Positions 36,815 through 45,208 of a stretch of DNA of 64,000 bases are shown here, one piece after another. The translations under genes were made by a program, and so were the position numbers. This DNA comes from Mucilaginibacter sp. PAMC 26640. Its GTDB lineage: Bacteria > Bacteroidota > Bacteroidia > Sphingobacteriales > Sphingobacteriaceae. The DNA lies in NCBI GenBank assembly GCA_001596135.1, contig CP014773.1:1488001-1552000 (forward strand), in the 5' to 3' direction. Below the pieces are notes generated by a model. It was not told the DNA's origin. It ran no database searches and saw only the letters and a program-made list of their open reading frames with translations. Within the stretch, counting starts at the first letter, position 1. Every line of letters begins with the position of its first letter.

Positions 36815-36859
36815 AAGTCGCAAGCCAGTTCAGTTATGAATTGACTTGCGACTTTTTTG
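36815..36859 (+). terminator. Terminator after ftsH
   Basis: A perfect 10-bp stem (36815-36824 with 36845-36854) closes a 20-base loop and is followed by TTTT. It separates ftsH from the LUD-domain gene, whose start lies 16 bases after the T run. Confidence 0.75.
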
Positions 36860-36874
36860 TTAATCTTGTCTAAT

Positions 36875-37513
36875 ATGAGGGATATTACAACATCAAAGGA
36901 AAAGCTGCTTAAAAAAGTGCGAAAGGCGCTTTTGGAGAAACGCGATAATCCCTATCCCAATCTGGAAGATTTACCTATGTACCCTCCAAACGAGGAGCTA
37001 CTAGAGGTTGTCTTTGCAGAGCAATTTACAGCTGTAAGCGGGCAGTTTATTTTTTGTGAAGATGAGGTGCAGTTTATAGAAAACCTGCTGGAGTTGGCCG
37101 AAGAACGCAAATGGCATAAAATATACTGCTGGGAGCCGGCATTGCAGGAAATTCTTAGCGCCTACGAATATCCTTATTTTGAGACTGACAAAGATTTTGA
37201 CATGGCTGATGTTGGCTTTACTTTTTGCGAGGCGCTTATCGCCCGCAACGGTAGCGTTCTGCTCTCTAATGGCAACGCGGCAGGGCGCAGGCTAAGCATC
37301 TACCCGCCGGTACATATTGTGCTGGCTTATACATCTCAGTTGGTGCTCGATCTTAAAGATGGCTTTAAATTGTTGAAAGATAAGTATAACAATCAACTGC
37401 CTTCAATGATCTCTAATGTAACCGGGCCAAGCCGCACTGCAGATATCGAGAAAACATTAGTTTTAGGCGCCCATGGGCCGAAAGAACTCTTTGTTTTTCT
37501 GCTTGACGGATAG
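36875..37513 (+). CDS. LUD-domain (LutC/YkgG-type) protein
   Basis: A 212-residue protein from ATG 36875; a TTG 18 bases upstream lies inside the ftsH terminator and is unlikely. The late SNVTGPSRTADIEKTLVLGAHGP text in pieces (GPSRTADIE, GAHGP) is the signature of the LUD family. Members such as LutC are subunits of the lactate-oxidising LutABC complex. No lutA or lutB lies here, so in Bacteroidota it is often a stand-alone gene beside ftsH and its role is unclear. Confidence 0.88.
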   Translation: MRDITTSKEKLLKKVRKALLEKRDNPYPNLEDLPMYPPNEELLEVVFAEQFTAVSGQFIFCEDEVQFIENLLELAEERKWHKIYCWEPALQEILSAYEYPYFETDKDFDMADVGFTFCEALIARNGSVLLSNGNAAGRRLSIYPPVHIVLAYTSQLVLDLKDGFKLLKDKYNNQLPSMISNVTGPSRTADIEKTLVLGAHGPKELFVFLLDG

Positions 37514-37629
37514 GCGGCGGGAAGCAGGATTTCGAAACTCAAGAATCAAAATTCATTGAGCTCTTGTATCAAGGCGTTTTCATGAAGCCTGGAATTTGGT
37601 TATCATCCTAATTTTTGCTCCCAGGTAGG

Positions 37630-38730
37630 CTAAATGCCACCCTTGTCCAGGTTAAGATCTTCAAGCCTGCATTCTTCCAATACCACCCGCGTGCTAATCT
37701 TTTTGTGGTAACTCCATTTAGTAAGTCGGATGAAGCCCTCAGCAATTTCTATCCCGGTAATATCACCATCGTCGAAACAGCAGCAGCCGCAATTAAAATA
37801 GGTATCCAGATAGCCATTGAAATCAGGCTGAGTATCGCCGTTTAAGTGCAAGCTCGTAATTTTTTGCTCCAAATTGGCAGTTTGTGCAACATCATCATTC
37901 TGTTTGGCTTTATCCAGGGCAATGTATAGGCCCTCCAGTTGGGTAAGGGAACGAAACACCGGCTGATGCGTGTGCCCGGTAATGAGCAACAGATCTTTTT
38001 TTTGGCTGCTCCATTCATACATAATTCGGTTATGGTCTGTTTTTAGCTGGTTATTGAATGCCGGTGTGTTTGGATTTATCCTCAGGTAGCCTTGCAGTGG
38101 TCCCCATATATCAGAAACAAACCATTTGCTAAACCAGTTCCCATCGCTTTGTAAATCACCCTGGTGACCATGTGTCATGAAAATTGAAAGTGACCTACCA
38201 TTTACCAATGTTTGTAAAACTATCCCCTCATAGATGCGGATGGCCTTGCCATAAATTTGTGTGAGGCTCACCATTGCAAGCGGATCATTTCCCCAGTATA
38301 AGTCGTGATTGCCAAAGATCTTCACAAAGCTATCACGGGCAATAAATAGCTTTTCTTTCTCAAACGTATTTTTGTTGTGTCGTTTTACCGTTTGGAAAAG
38401 ATTTTCCCATAGTTCTTCACTGTCGCCAAGATTAATATAAAAATAATCGTGGGCGTTGTAATGGTTAAGGGCAGCAATATAATTTCTGGAGGCTTTGGCA
38501 AACATATCTCCCCCGTCGCGTGCGCCTTTATGCTGATCGGACAGGATAATGAATTTATCGCTATGCTGATTAAACGGCAGCACTAAACCTTTCTTACCAG
38601 GCTTATTAATAATGCTGTTATGCAGTGCATTCAGTGCCCGAAACACCCTTTTTTTATCGGGGCGAGACGAGTATTTATCGGCCAACCTAACGATGGGTTT
38701 GTAAAAGAGGCGTTGTAAAAATCGGCGCAT
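37630..38730 (-). CDS. Metallophosphoesterase, LpxH-like
   Basis: The 366-residue protein has the five-motif calcineurin-like set: ILSDQHKG, LGDSEELW, FGNHDLY, MTHGHQGD and ITGHTHQP. This arrangement is like UDP-2,3-diacylglucosamine hydrolase, but the protein is about 120 residues longer than LpxH and has an extended N-terminus. A Cys-rich segment, FNCGCCCFDDGD, near residue 320 is unusual and could bind metal. A dinuclear phosphohydrolase is a safe call; the substrate is not. It is a single-gene unit. Confidence 0.85.
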   Translation of the reverse strand: MRRFLQRLFYKPIVRLADKYSSRPDKKRVFRALNALHNSIINKPGKKGLVLPFNQHSDKFIILSDQHKGARDGGDMFAKASRNYIAALNHYNAHDYFYINLGDSEELWENLFQTVKRHNKNTFEKEKLFIARDSFVKIFGNHDLYWGNDPLAMVSLTQIYGKAIRIYEGIVLQTLVNGRSLSIFMTHGHQGDLQSDGNWFSKWFVSDIWGPLQGYLRINPNTPAFNNQLKTDHNRIMYEWSSQKKDLLLITGHTHQPVFRSLTQLEGLYIALDKAKQNDDVAQTANLEQKITSLHLNGDTQPDFNGYLDTYFNCGCCCFDDGDITGIEIAEGFIRLTKWSYHKKISTRVVLEECRLEDLNLDKGGI

Positions 38731-39118
38731 TTGTTGGGAACATACAAAGGCCGAAAAAGTTGCATGGTAGATGCAGGGTTGGTGAGATGATTGCTGGAAG
38801 GAGGCGGAAGGGGGAATAGTTCCCCCTTGCCAAAATCCTTCCTACCCTAAATTCCCCCGAAGTAGGGATTTTTTTATAACGTAATTTAAACTATACGTTA
38901 TCAACACATTTTTTTGCCCTTCACCAGCGGTTTACTGACTAAGGCTGCAGTTAACTATTTATCTTATGTCAAATTTCGCACTTACGACGCCTCGTTAAAA
39001 GCGTTAATTCACCCTAATGAAAGGGTGATTTCACGTTACCTATACCGTTAAAACACTCATTGTAATTCTTTCCTAAAACTTATATTAGCACAATATTAAA
39101 CCCTTAGCATAATTATCG
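38731..39118. other. 388-base intergenic region rich in hairpins
   Basis: No gene is visible. Four structures can be read: a 9-bp stem at 38808-38816/38820-38828 with a 3-base loop; a 7-bp stem at 38839-38845/38862-38868 followed by T7 (plus-strand terminator-like); an 8-bp inverted repeat ATAACGTA/TACGTTAT at 38876-38883/38894-38901; and a 7-bp stem at 39009-39015/39022-39028. It lies between divergent genes and should hold the promoters of both. Confidence 0.6.
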
Positions 39119-39553
39119 ATGTCTTCCCCAGCAGTTTCAGCAGAATTGATAAAATTATTATCAGACAATTATTTTAAACACGTGCATATTACCCGCGAAA
39201 GTGGTAAAGTAGAGCCGCTTGATAAAGATATAGACAGTACGTCTATTTGGTTTTCAAAAGAAAATATAGATCAGTTATTTGCTGATAACGGATACAAGCC
39301 AGGTGATACTGATTACGGTTTGCGAATTTATTTTGGCGTACATGATAAGTCAAAGTTACTTAAAGATATCCCTGAAGAAGACGATAACCGGTTGATGACT
39401 ATATTGGTAGCAACTAAAGGCCCGGCTGATAAACCTGTGGATCTGTTAAAAGGAATTTCCGCAGACGATCAATTAACAGCAGGCGGTGAATTGAGCGGTG
39501 AAGGATTAGATAGCGGAAAGATTTGCCCGCCTATGGTGTGCGGAAGCATATAA
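39119..39553 (+). CDS. Conserved hypothetical protein with C-terminal CPPMVCG motif
   Basis: A 144-residue soluble protein with no signal peptide. Recognisable points are STSIWFSKENIDQLFA, a central GLRIYFGVHDKS strand region, a Thr-Ile-Leu-Val-Ala-Thr block, a Gly/Ser-rich linker and a C-terminal CPPMVCGSI with two Cys. I recall proteins of this shape as common and unnamed in Bacteroidota, but I cannot name a family. It lies 200 bases upstream of the 7-TM protein, kinase and regulator genes on the same strand and may be part of the same sensing unit. Confidence 0.7.
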   Translation: MSSPAVSAELIKLLSDNYFKHVHITRESGKVEPLDKDIDSTSIWFSKENIDQLFADNGYKPGDTDYGLRIYFGVHDKSKLLKDIPEEDDNRLMTILVATKGPADKPVDLLKGISADDQLTAGGELSGEGLDSGKICPPMVCGSI

Positions 39554-39752
39554 TTGCTTGTTTCAATCTGGGCCAGGCTTGTTATCACCTCTGAATTGTA
39601 GGGTGGTACAGGCTTGGTGTTTTTAAAATAGATCCTACAGCTTAGTAATGATAATGGGTTGCTTCAACAACCTGTCGCATTCATTTAGTGCTGCCCAACT
39701 CGTATCTAACTTGCGAATTGCTTATAATCGCTTAATATGTATATTAGTGGCA

Positions 39753-40403
39753 ATGCTGGACCAGGTATATTTGTTTTTTGAAGCGCTGTCGTTTTTGATT
39801 GCGGTAATACAATATCCTAAACTAAAAAGTACCCCCTATAAATTTTTTGTGCCGTATCTTTTTTGTGTAGTGATATATGAAATTGCAACATCATTAGGAT
39901 GGGTAGGGATAAATGGCAGTAATCTCTTCGCTACAAACATCGCCATGTTTGTGTCTTTTTTGTTTTATAGCTTTTTTATTTTAGCGCTCATCAGGACGCC
40001 AAAATTAAAAAAATGGATATATAGAATAATTTGGCTATCCGTTACCTGTTCAGCGATAAACATGGCATTTTATCAAGGTTTTTGGCAATTGGATACGATT
40101 ACCATACTTATCGACTTCGCCATTCTTATCGTGTTAGCGTGCCTTTATTTTTACGAGCTCATGAATTATGCCCAACTTCAAATTTCCATAATTTCGCTAC
40201 CCGGGTTTTGGGTGAATACCGGGCTTTTATTTTTTTGTCTTGCCGAGTTCTTGCTATTTGCATCATTCGCGTTTTTAGCCGATAAAAAACTTCTGGTGTT
40301 TTTAGAGTTATTCGCTGTAATTGTCAATGTGGCTATCGGCATCCTCTATTCCTGTTTAACCGTTTCATTTTTATGCTTCAGGAAAACCAGCAGTCAATCG
40401 TAA
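39753..40403 (+). CDS. Seven-helix membrane protein, likely sensor partner of the downstream kinase
   Basis: A 216-residue protein from ATG 39753; an earlier in-frame ATG at 39648 would add 35 residues that break the first helix pattern. It has about seven hydrophobic segments and no soluble domain. The first is MLDQVYLFFEALSFLIAV in pieces (DQVYLFFEALSF). The last 31 bases overlap the kinase start, a sign of translational coupling. The 7-TM layout recalls receptor-type sensors (7TMR or MASE-like) but no named family is recognised. Confidence 0.72.
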   Translation: MLDQVYLFFEALSFLIAVIQYPKLKSTPYKFFVPYLFCVVIYEIATSLGWVGINGSNLFATNIAMFVSFLFYSFFILALIRTPKLKKWIYRIIWLSVTCSAINMAFYQGFWQLDTITILIDFAILIVLACLYFYELMNYAQLQISIISLPGFWVNTGLLFFCLAEFLLFASFAFLADKKLLVFLELFAVIVNVAIGILYSCLTVSFLCFRKTSSQS

Positions 40404-41200
40404 TTGTTATAGTTGGCACAATTATGCTGCTGCTATTGGGGTTATTTATAATCGGCTTTCTGTTTTTTTATCAGCGGAAACACAATGGCCATATTGCCGA
40501 ACAGGAACATTTAAAATCTGTATTTCAGCAGGAATTGTTGAAAACACAGATTGAAATGCAGGAACAAACGCTGAACTATGTGAGCCGGGAGATTCACGAC
40601 AATATTACCCAAGTACTCAGTTTTGTAAAATTAAACCTTGCTATGGCAGGCAACATTACCGAAAGCCAACGTGCAATTAAGGTAGATGAGAGCCGTAAGC
40701 TGGTTTCACAGGCAATTACTGATCTGCGTGACCTATCCAAAAGCTTGAGTTTTGAACATATTGCCCAGCTTGGATTGGCTAAAACAATTACCGTAGAGGT
40801 AGACCGTTTGAATAAAAGCAGCATTATGGAGGCCAGTATTACAGTTGATGGCCAGGTAATTGCGTTAGGGGATGAGCGGGAATTAGTATTATTCCGAATT
40901 TTTCAGGAGGCCCTTAACAATAGTCTCAAGCATTCTGGTGCCAAACAATTTAAAATTGGGTTGCAGTATTCTCCACATTTGTTTAATTTAACCATCGCGG
41001 ATAATGGGGCTGGCTTTGCTTACAATGCACTTGAAAATGGTGGGTCGGGCCTCAGAAATATGCAAAACAGAGCAGCCTTGATCGGTGGTGTTGCAAAAAT
41101 AAGCAGCGAACCGGGAAAGGGTTGTTGTATTACAATAACAATTGACCCCCTCTTACAACAATCTTATGCCGACGGACGCTATTCAAATAGTTCTGGTTGA
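40373..41200 (+). CDS. NarX/DesK-type sensor histidine kinase
   Basis: A 275-residue kinase with a single N-terminal membrane span (about 8-33), a coiled-coil linker and a HisKA_3 dimerisation domain with phospho-acceptor His75 in REIHDNITQ. A HATPase_c domain follows, with the box GGSGLRNMQNRA near 235. It lacks its own sensory domain, so the 7-TM protein whose gene it overlaps is the probable input. It also overlaps the response regulator gene by 35 bases. The start at 40373 lies within the preceding gene. Confidence 0.9.
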   Translation: MLQENQQSIVIVIVGTIMLLLLGLFIIGFLFFYQRKHNGHIAEQEHLKSVFQQELLKTQIEMQEQTLNYVSREIHDNITQVLSFVKLNLAMAGNITESQRAIKVDESRKLVSQAITDLRDLSKSLSFEHIAQLGLAKTITVEVDRLNKSSIMEASITVDGQVIALGDERELVLFRIFQEALNNSLKHSGAKQFKIGLQYSPHLFNLTIADNGAGFAYNALENGGSGLRNMQNRAALIGGVAKISSEPGKGCCITITIDPLLQQSYADGRYSNSSG

Positions 41201-41807
41201 TGATCATCGCCTGTTTAGAAGTGGGCTCGTATCACTCATCAGTACGCTTGGTGATTATCAAATTCTTTTCGAAGCAGGAAATGGTGAAGAACTGATCCGT
41301 AAAATTTCGCCCCAGCTTAAGCCAGATATTGTTTTACTGGATATTAATATGCCGGTTATGGGTGGTGTAGAAACGGCACAGTGGCTAAAAGCAAACTACC
41401 CCGATGTTTGTGTGATCATATTATCGATGTTTGAGGACGCAGACAAAGTATTAACGATGGTTAAGCTTGGTGTGAAGGGGTACCTTTTAAAGGATGCAGA
41501 GCCCGAGGAGTTTCAGCAGGCACTGGAGAAAGTCGCACGCGGAGATTTGTACTATCCAGATTTTGTAACCCGACACATGGTTAACAGCTTTAATCGCAAT
41601 GTTGATGAATTGAAGTTAAATGAGCGCGAATTGGAGTTTTTGCGACTCTCGGCTACCGAACTTACCTACAAAGAGATTGCTGATGATATGTGTGTAAGCA
41701 CACGTACTGTTGATAACTACCGCGATGCGCTATTTGAAAAACTACAGATAAAGAGCCGGGTTGGCCTGGTGCTATATGCAGTAAAAAACAATTTGATCCG
41801 GTTGTAG
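41166..41807 (+). CDS. NarL/LuxR-family response regulator
   Basis: A 213-residue regulator from ATG 41166; the longer frame adds eight residues. A receiver domain with Asp12-Asp13 and phospho-acceptor Asp59 in LLDINMPVMGG is followed by a LuxR-type helix-turn-helix (about 145-205, EIADDMCVSTRTVDNYR). It is the partner of the NarX-type kinase. A short AT-rich terminator sits one base after its stop. Targets are unknown; the CPPMVCG protein gene and the operon itself are the first candidates. Confidence 0.92.
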   Translation: MPTDAIQIVLVDDHRLFRSGLVSLISTLGDYQILFEAGNGEELIRKISPQLKPDIVLLDINMPVMGGVETAQWLKANYPDVCVIILSMFEDADKVLTMVKLGVKGYLLKDAEPEEFQQALEKVARGDLYYPDFVTRHMVNSFNRNVDELKLNERELEFLRLSATELTYKEIADDMCVSTRTVDNYRDALFEKLQIKSRVGLVLYAVKNNLIRL

Positions 41808-41831
41808 AATGCTAAAATAATTAGCATTTTT
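41808..41831 (+). terminator. Short AT-rich terminator
   Basis: An 8-bp stem (41808-41815 with 41821-41828), loop AATAA, and a T5 run. It begins directly after the LuxR-type regulator stop. The next ATG is only nine bases beyond the stem, so read-through or attenuation is possible. Confidence 0.55.
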
Positions 41832-41836
41832 GTGGT

Positions 41837-42907
41837 ATGTCCCATGAAGATAATCCGGATTTTTTTAAAGGCAGAGGAGCCCAGGTAAATACCCATAACA
41901 AGTTTTTAACGAGCAAGTATGTGCTCGAACACGTTGAAGGCCTTGACGAGCAGTTGCTGGAAAATACCCACACCCAGCTTTTTGAAGAAAACGCTAAAAA
42001 GATCGTTAGCGAATCTAACAGTCCGGACCTGAGCCATTTTGTTTCTATCAACCCCTATCAGGGCTGCGAGCATGGCTGTATTTATTGTTACGCCCGCAAT
42101 ACCCATGAATATTATGGCTTTAGCGCCGGCCTTGATTTTGAACGAAAGATCATCGTAAAGCGCAATGCTGCAGAATTGCTGGAAAAATACTTTAATAAGC
42201 GCGGCTATCAGCCCGTACCCATCGTGTTATCCGGCAATACCGACTGCTATCAACCCATCGAGCGTAAGCTAGAGATCACCCGTTCCCTGCTGGAATTATT
42301 TCTGAGATACCGCAATCCGGTAAGTATCATCACTAAAAATAACCTGGTACTGCGCGATATAGATATCCTGAGCGAAATGGCCAGGATGAATCTTGTTCAC
42401 GTAAATATTTCCATCACTTCCCTAAATGAATCGCTGCGCCAAAAGCTGGAGCCTCGTACAGTTACGGGCATGGGGCGGTTGGCGGTAATTGAAAAGCTAA
42501 GCGAAAAAGGTGTCCCGGTACGGGTGATGGTGGCGCCAATCATCCCCGGTTTAAACAGTAACGAAGTGCCGGATATTATAAAAGCGGCGGCAGGCAGGGG
42601 GGCATTATCTGCAGGTTTTACCATCGTGCGCCTCAATGGCAGCATTGCAGAGATCTTTACCGACTGGGTACACAAAGCCTATCCCGACCGGGCTGAAAAG
42701 GTTCTGAACATGATAAAGGCTTGCCATGACGGTAAATTAAACGATAGCAATTTTGGCCGCCGCATGAGCGGAGACGGGCATGTGGCTAATTCTATTCACC
42801 AACTGTACCGCATGGCCTGTGTGCGCTTCCTTTCTGGCAGAGAAATGCCTGTGTATGATCTGAGCTTGTTTACGCCAAAAGGAGGGAAGCAGATGGGGAT
42901 GTTTTGA
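41837..42907 (+). CDS. PA0069-family radical SAM protein
   Basis: The 356-residue protein belongs to the spore photoproduct-lyase-related PA0069 group. The radical-SAM 4Fe-4S site is C77-x3-C81-x2-C84 in QGCEHGCIYCYARN. GNTDCYQPIE and TRSLLELFL follow as in relatives. It has no known substrate; the family is widespread and encoded alone. It starts nine bases after a terminator-like hairpin, so expression may depend on read-through from the kinase-regulator operon. Confidence 0.92.
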   Translation: MSHEDNPDFFKGRGAQVNTHNKFLTSKYVLEHVEGLDEQLLENTHTQLFEENAKKIVSESNSPDLSHFVSINPYQGCEHGCIYCYARNTHEYYGFSAGLDFERKIIVKRNAAELLEKYFNKRGYQPVPIVLSGNTDCYQPIERKLEITRSLLELFLRYRNPVSIITKNNLVLRDIDILSEMARMNLVHVNISITSLNESLRQKLEPRTVTGMGRLAVIEKLSEKGVPVRVMVAPIIPGLNSNEVPDIIKAAAGRGALSAGFTIVRLNGSIAEIFTDWVHKAYPDRAEKVLNMIKACHDGKLNDSNFGRRMSGDGHVANSIHQLYRMACVRFLSGREMPVYDLSLFTPKGGKQMGMF

Positions 42908-43016
42908 ACAGCAGGTATGATTAAACAGCGATAGGCCAAAATGTAAAAATTGATTACAGATGTTGCTTGTTTAATATCCATTTTATTAGTTAGAATGACT
43001 GATTCTATCCAACAAA

Positions 43017-43040
43017 AAAGGCCCCATAGCTGGAGCCTTT
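43017..43040 (-). terminator. Terminator of the nif3-like/zinc-ribbon operon
   Basis: A 10-bp stem with one mismatch (43017-43026 with 43031-43040) and a four-base loop. Read on the minus strand it ends in a run of T, 25 bases after the zinc-ribbon gene. Confidence 0.75.
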
Positions 43041-43065
43041 AAAATATAAATTTATAGTTGGTTTC

Positions 43066-43812
43066 TTATTGAGCGTTTTCTTCTTCCAAAGCCATTTGCT
43101 CATCAACCAGGATACGGCCGCAATGCTCGCAAACAATGATCTTTTTGCGTTGACGGATATCAGACTGGCGCTGCGGCGGGATCTGGTTAAAACAACCTGA
43201 GCAAGAATCGCGCTGAATGGTTACTACTGCCAGGCCATTTTTTGCGTTGCCGCGTAAACGGTTGTAAGCAATAAGCAAACGCTCATCTATATTAACGGTA
43301 GCTTTTTCAGCTTGTGCGTTAAGCTCGTTTTCTTCTTTTTCAGTTTCAGCGGTAATGGTACCCAACTCATCTTTCTTTGCATCCAGGTCGCTGCGGCGTG
43401 CATCTAAATCAGCTAAAGCTTTTTCGTAGATAGTGGTCTTTGAAGCGATCTCGAAACCAAACTCGCGAATTTTTTTCTCGCTCACCTGTATATCTAAACC
43501 CTGAATTTCAATTTCTTTTGAAATAGCATCATACTCGCGATTGTTTTTTACCTCGTTAAGCTGTGCTTCGTATTTTTTGGTATTGCCTTGTGAATCTTTG
43601 ATCAGGTTCTTGCGGGTTACAATTTCATCCTCAAGATCATCAAGCTCATTTTTTATTTTTTGTATACGGGTCTCTAATCCGGCAACGTCATCTTCCAGAT
43701 CGGCCACTTCCATAGGTAATTCACCACGTACCTGGCGTATTTTATCAACTTTGGTGTGGATGGTTTGCAGGTCGTATAAAGCTTTAAGCTTTTGTTCTAC
43801 GGTTTGTTCCAT
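43066..43812 (-). CDS. Coiled-coil protein with C-terminal C4 zinc ribbon
   Basis: The 248-residue protein has a long coiled coil (about 10-180) rich in Lys/Glu/Asp, then a zinc ribbon with CSGCFNQIPPQ and CEHCGRIL, i.e. two CxxC pairs. The family is related to the Helicobacter HP0958-type proteins and predicted to bind nucleic acid. Its start shares one base with the stop of the Nif3-like gene (TAATG), a conserved pairing in Bacteroidota that points to a joint role still unknown. Confidence 0.88.
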   Translation of the reverse strand: MEQTVEQKLKALYDLQTIHTKVDKIRQVRGELPMEVADLEDDVAGLETRIQKIKNELDDLEDEIVTRKNLIKDSQGNTKKYEAQLNEVKNNREYDAISKEIEIQGLDIQVSEKKIREFGFEIASKTTIYEKALADLDARRSDLDAKKDELGTITAETEKEENELNAQAEKATVNIDERLLIAYNRLRGNAKNGLAVVTIQRDSCSGCFNQIPPQRQSDIRQRKKIIVCEHCGRILVDEQMALEEENAQ

Positions 43813-44909
43813 TAAATATAATATTTGACGGGGTTTGTATTCACTTTTGTTAAACGGACCGCAAAGCTAACAAATTTATTTTGAATAATTTCATACAATA
43901 ATTGCTGCGTAAATTGCTCACTTTCAAAATGTCCGATGTCGGCAATCACTATTTTTCCTTCAGCATCAAAAAACTCGTGGTATTTGTAATCCGCGGTGAT
44001 AAAAATATCTGCACCGGCGGCTATCGCCTGCTTTAAAAGAAACCCGCCCGAACCTCCGCAAACCGCCACTTTTTTAATTGGTTTATCCGTTAAAGCGGTA
44101 TGGCGGATAACGGACGCATTCATCTTTTCTTTTACGAAGCCCAAAAAGGAGCTGGCATCCATTGCGCTTTCCAGTTCGCCTATCATGCCGCTACCTACTT
44201 GCTGGTTTTGGTTGGTTAGTGCGAAAAGGTCGTAAGCTACTTCCTCATAAGGGTGATTAAGTACTAAGGCCATGATGATCTTACTCTCCAGGTTGGCGGG
44301 GTAAATACTCTCTATCCTGATCTCGTGCTCGCGGTGCCGTTTACCCGGCGTGCCTACATATGGATTGGTATGTTCGTTGCCCTTAAAGGTGCCAAAGCCT
44401 TCCGCATTAAAGCTAACCTCGCTGTAGTTGCCAATTTTGCCCGCTCCGGCCTCAAATAAAGCCGTCCGCACAGCTTCTGCCTGTGCCACAGGTACGTAAG
44501 TAACCAGCTTTTTTAATAACTGATGCTTAGGTGCCAGTATCCGGCTGTTTTGTAGGCCCAGGGTTTGGCAAATGCGCGCGTTAACCCCTGTCATGATATT
44601 ATCCAAATTGGTGTGGATGGCGTAAATAGCAATGTTATTTCGGATAGCCTTCTCAACTACGCGCTCCACATAGGTTTTACTATTGAATTTTTTTAAGCCC
44701 TTAAAAACAATAGGATGGTGAGATATAATAATCTGGCAGCCGGTAGCAATGGCTTCATCTACCACTGCCTCGGTGCAATCGAGCGAAATGAGTGCCTGGC
44801 TGATTTCCTGATCTGGATGCCCTACGATCAGTCCCGAATTATCGTATTCTTCCTGATAGGCCAGCGGGGCGAGTGTTTCCAGGTACGTAGTTAGCTGTGC
44901 TAATTTCAT
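43812..44909 (-). CDS. Nif3-like dinuclear metal-centre protein (YqfO type)
   Basis: A 365-residue protein from ATG 44909; a GTG at 44927 would add six residues. The N-terminal YDNSGLIVG and IISHHPIVFKG, and the C-terminal ADYKYHEFFDAEGKIVIADIGHFESE hold the His, Asp and Glu that bind two metals in the Nif3 family. The middle (about 130-235) is the PII-like insert typical of YqfO. Related proteins form hexamers; GTP cyclohydrolase I type 2 activity was once suggested but the true role is unclear. It is coupled to the zinc-ribbon gene. Confidence 0.9.
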   Translation of the reverse strand: MKLAQLTTYLETLAPLAYQEEYDNSGLIVGHPDQEISQALISLDCTEAVVDEAIATGCQIIISHHPIVFKGLKKFNSKTYVERVVEKAIRNNIAIYAIHTNLDNIMTGVNARICQTLGLQNSRILAPKHQLLKKLVTYVPVAQAEAVRTALFEAGAGKIGNYSEVSFNAEGFGTFKGNEHTNPYVGTPGKRHREHEIRIESIYPANLESKIIMALVLNHPYEEVAYDLFALTNQNQQVGSGMIGELESAMDASSFLGFVKEKMNASVIRHTALTDKPIKKVAVCGGSGGFLLKQAIAAGADIFITADYKYHEFFDAEGKIVIADIGHFESEQFTQQLLYEIIQNKFVSFAVRLTKVNTNPVKYYI

Positions 44910-45014
44910 ATGGATAAAGGTATACACGATTTATACATTTAGAAAATTTTATTGGAAAGGTAGGAAGAACAGATAAGGCTTGCCCGGATTTTATTTAGTT
45001 TTTGCTCGCAGAGT

Positions 45015-45130
45015 GAACTCACCCCCTGGTCGCTGCGCTGCCCGACCCTCTCTACCTTCGGTAAAGAGGGTGTAAAAAAGGCAGCCCTTCGCTTCTTTGC
45101 GGAACAGAAAGGGGGGATACCCGGTAGCGA
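45015..45130. repeat. Degenerate intergenic repeat with hairpin
   Basis: The sequence has a GC-rich, coding-like look (CTCACCCCCTGGTCGCTGCG) with a nested hairpin: ACCCTCT (45045-45051) with AGAGGGT (45065-45071) and an inner TACC/GGTA pair. A CCCTTTC-like to GAAAGGGG section follows. From memory, similar elements occur between genes in Sphingobacteriaceae genomes. It is not a gene. Confidence 0.5.
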
Positions 45131-45208
45131 TGTCGGAGTGTGTAATTTTCTAACGCGATGTGGTAATTTCCTTACTGGAAAATTTTCCGTTATTTAGAGG
45201 TATCTTAT

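Noticed and set aside
36857..36874. TTG start for the LUD-domain gene
   Set aside because: It falls inside the tail of the ftsH terminator; ATG 36875 gives the normal N-terminus.
39648..39752. Early ATG start of the 7-TM protein
   Set aside because: The 35 extra residues do not form a signal peptide or helix and the ATG at 39753 starts directly at the first membrane span.
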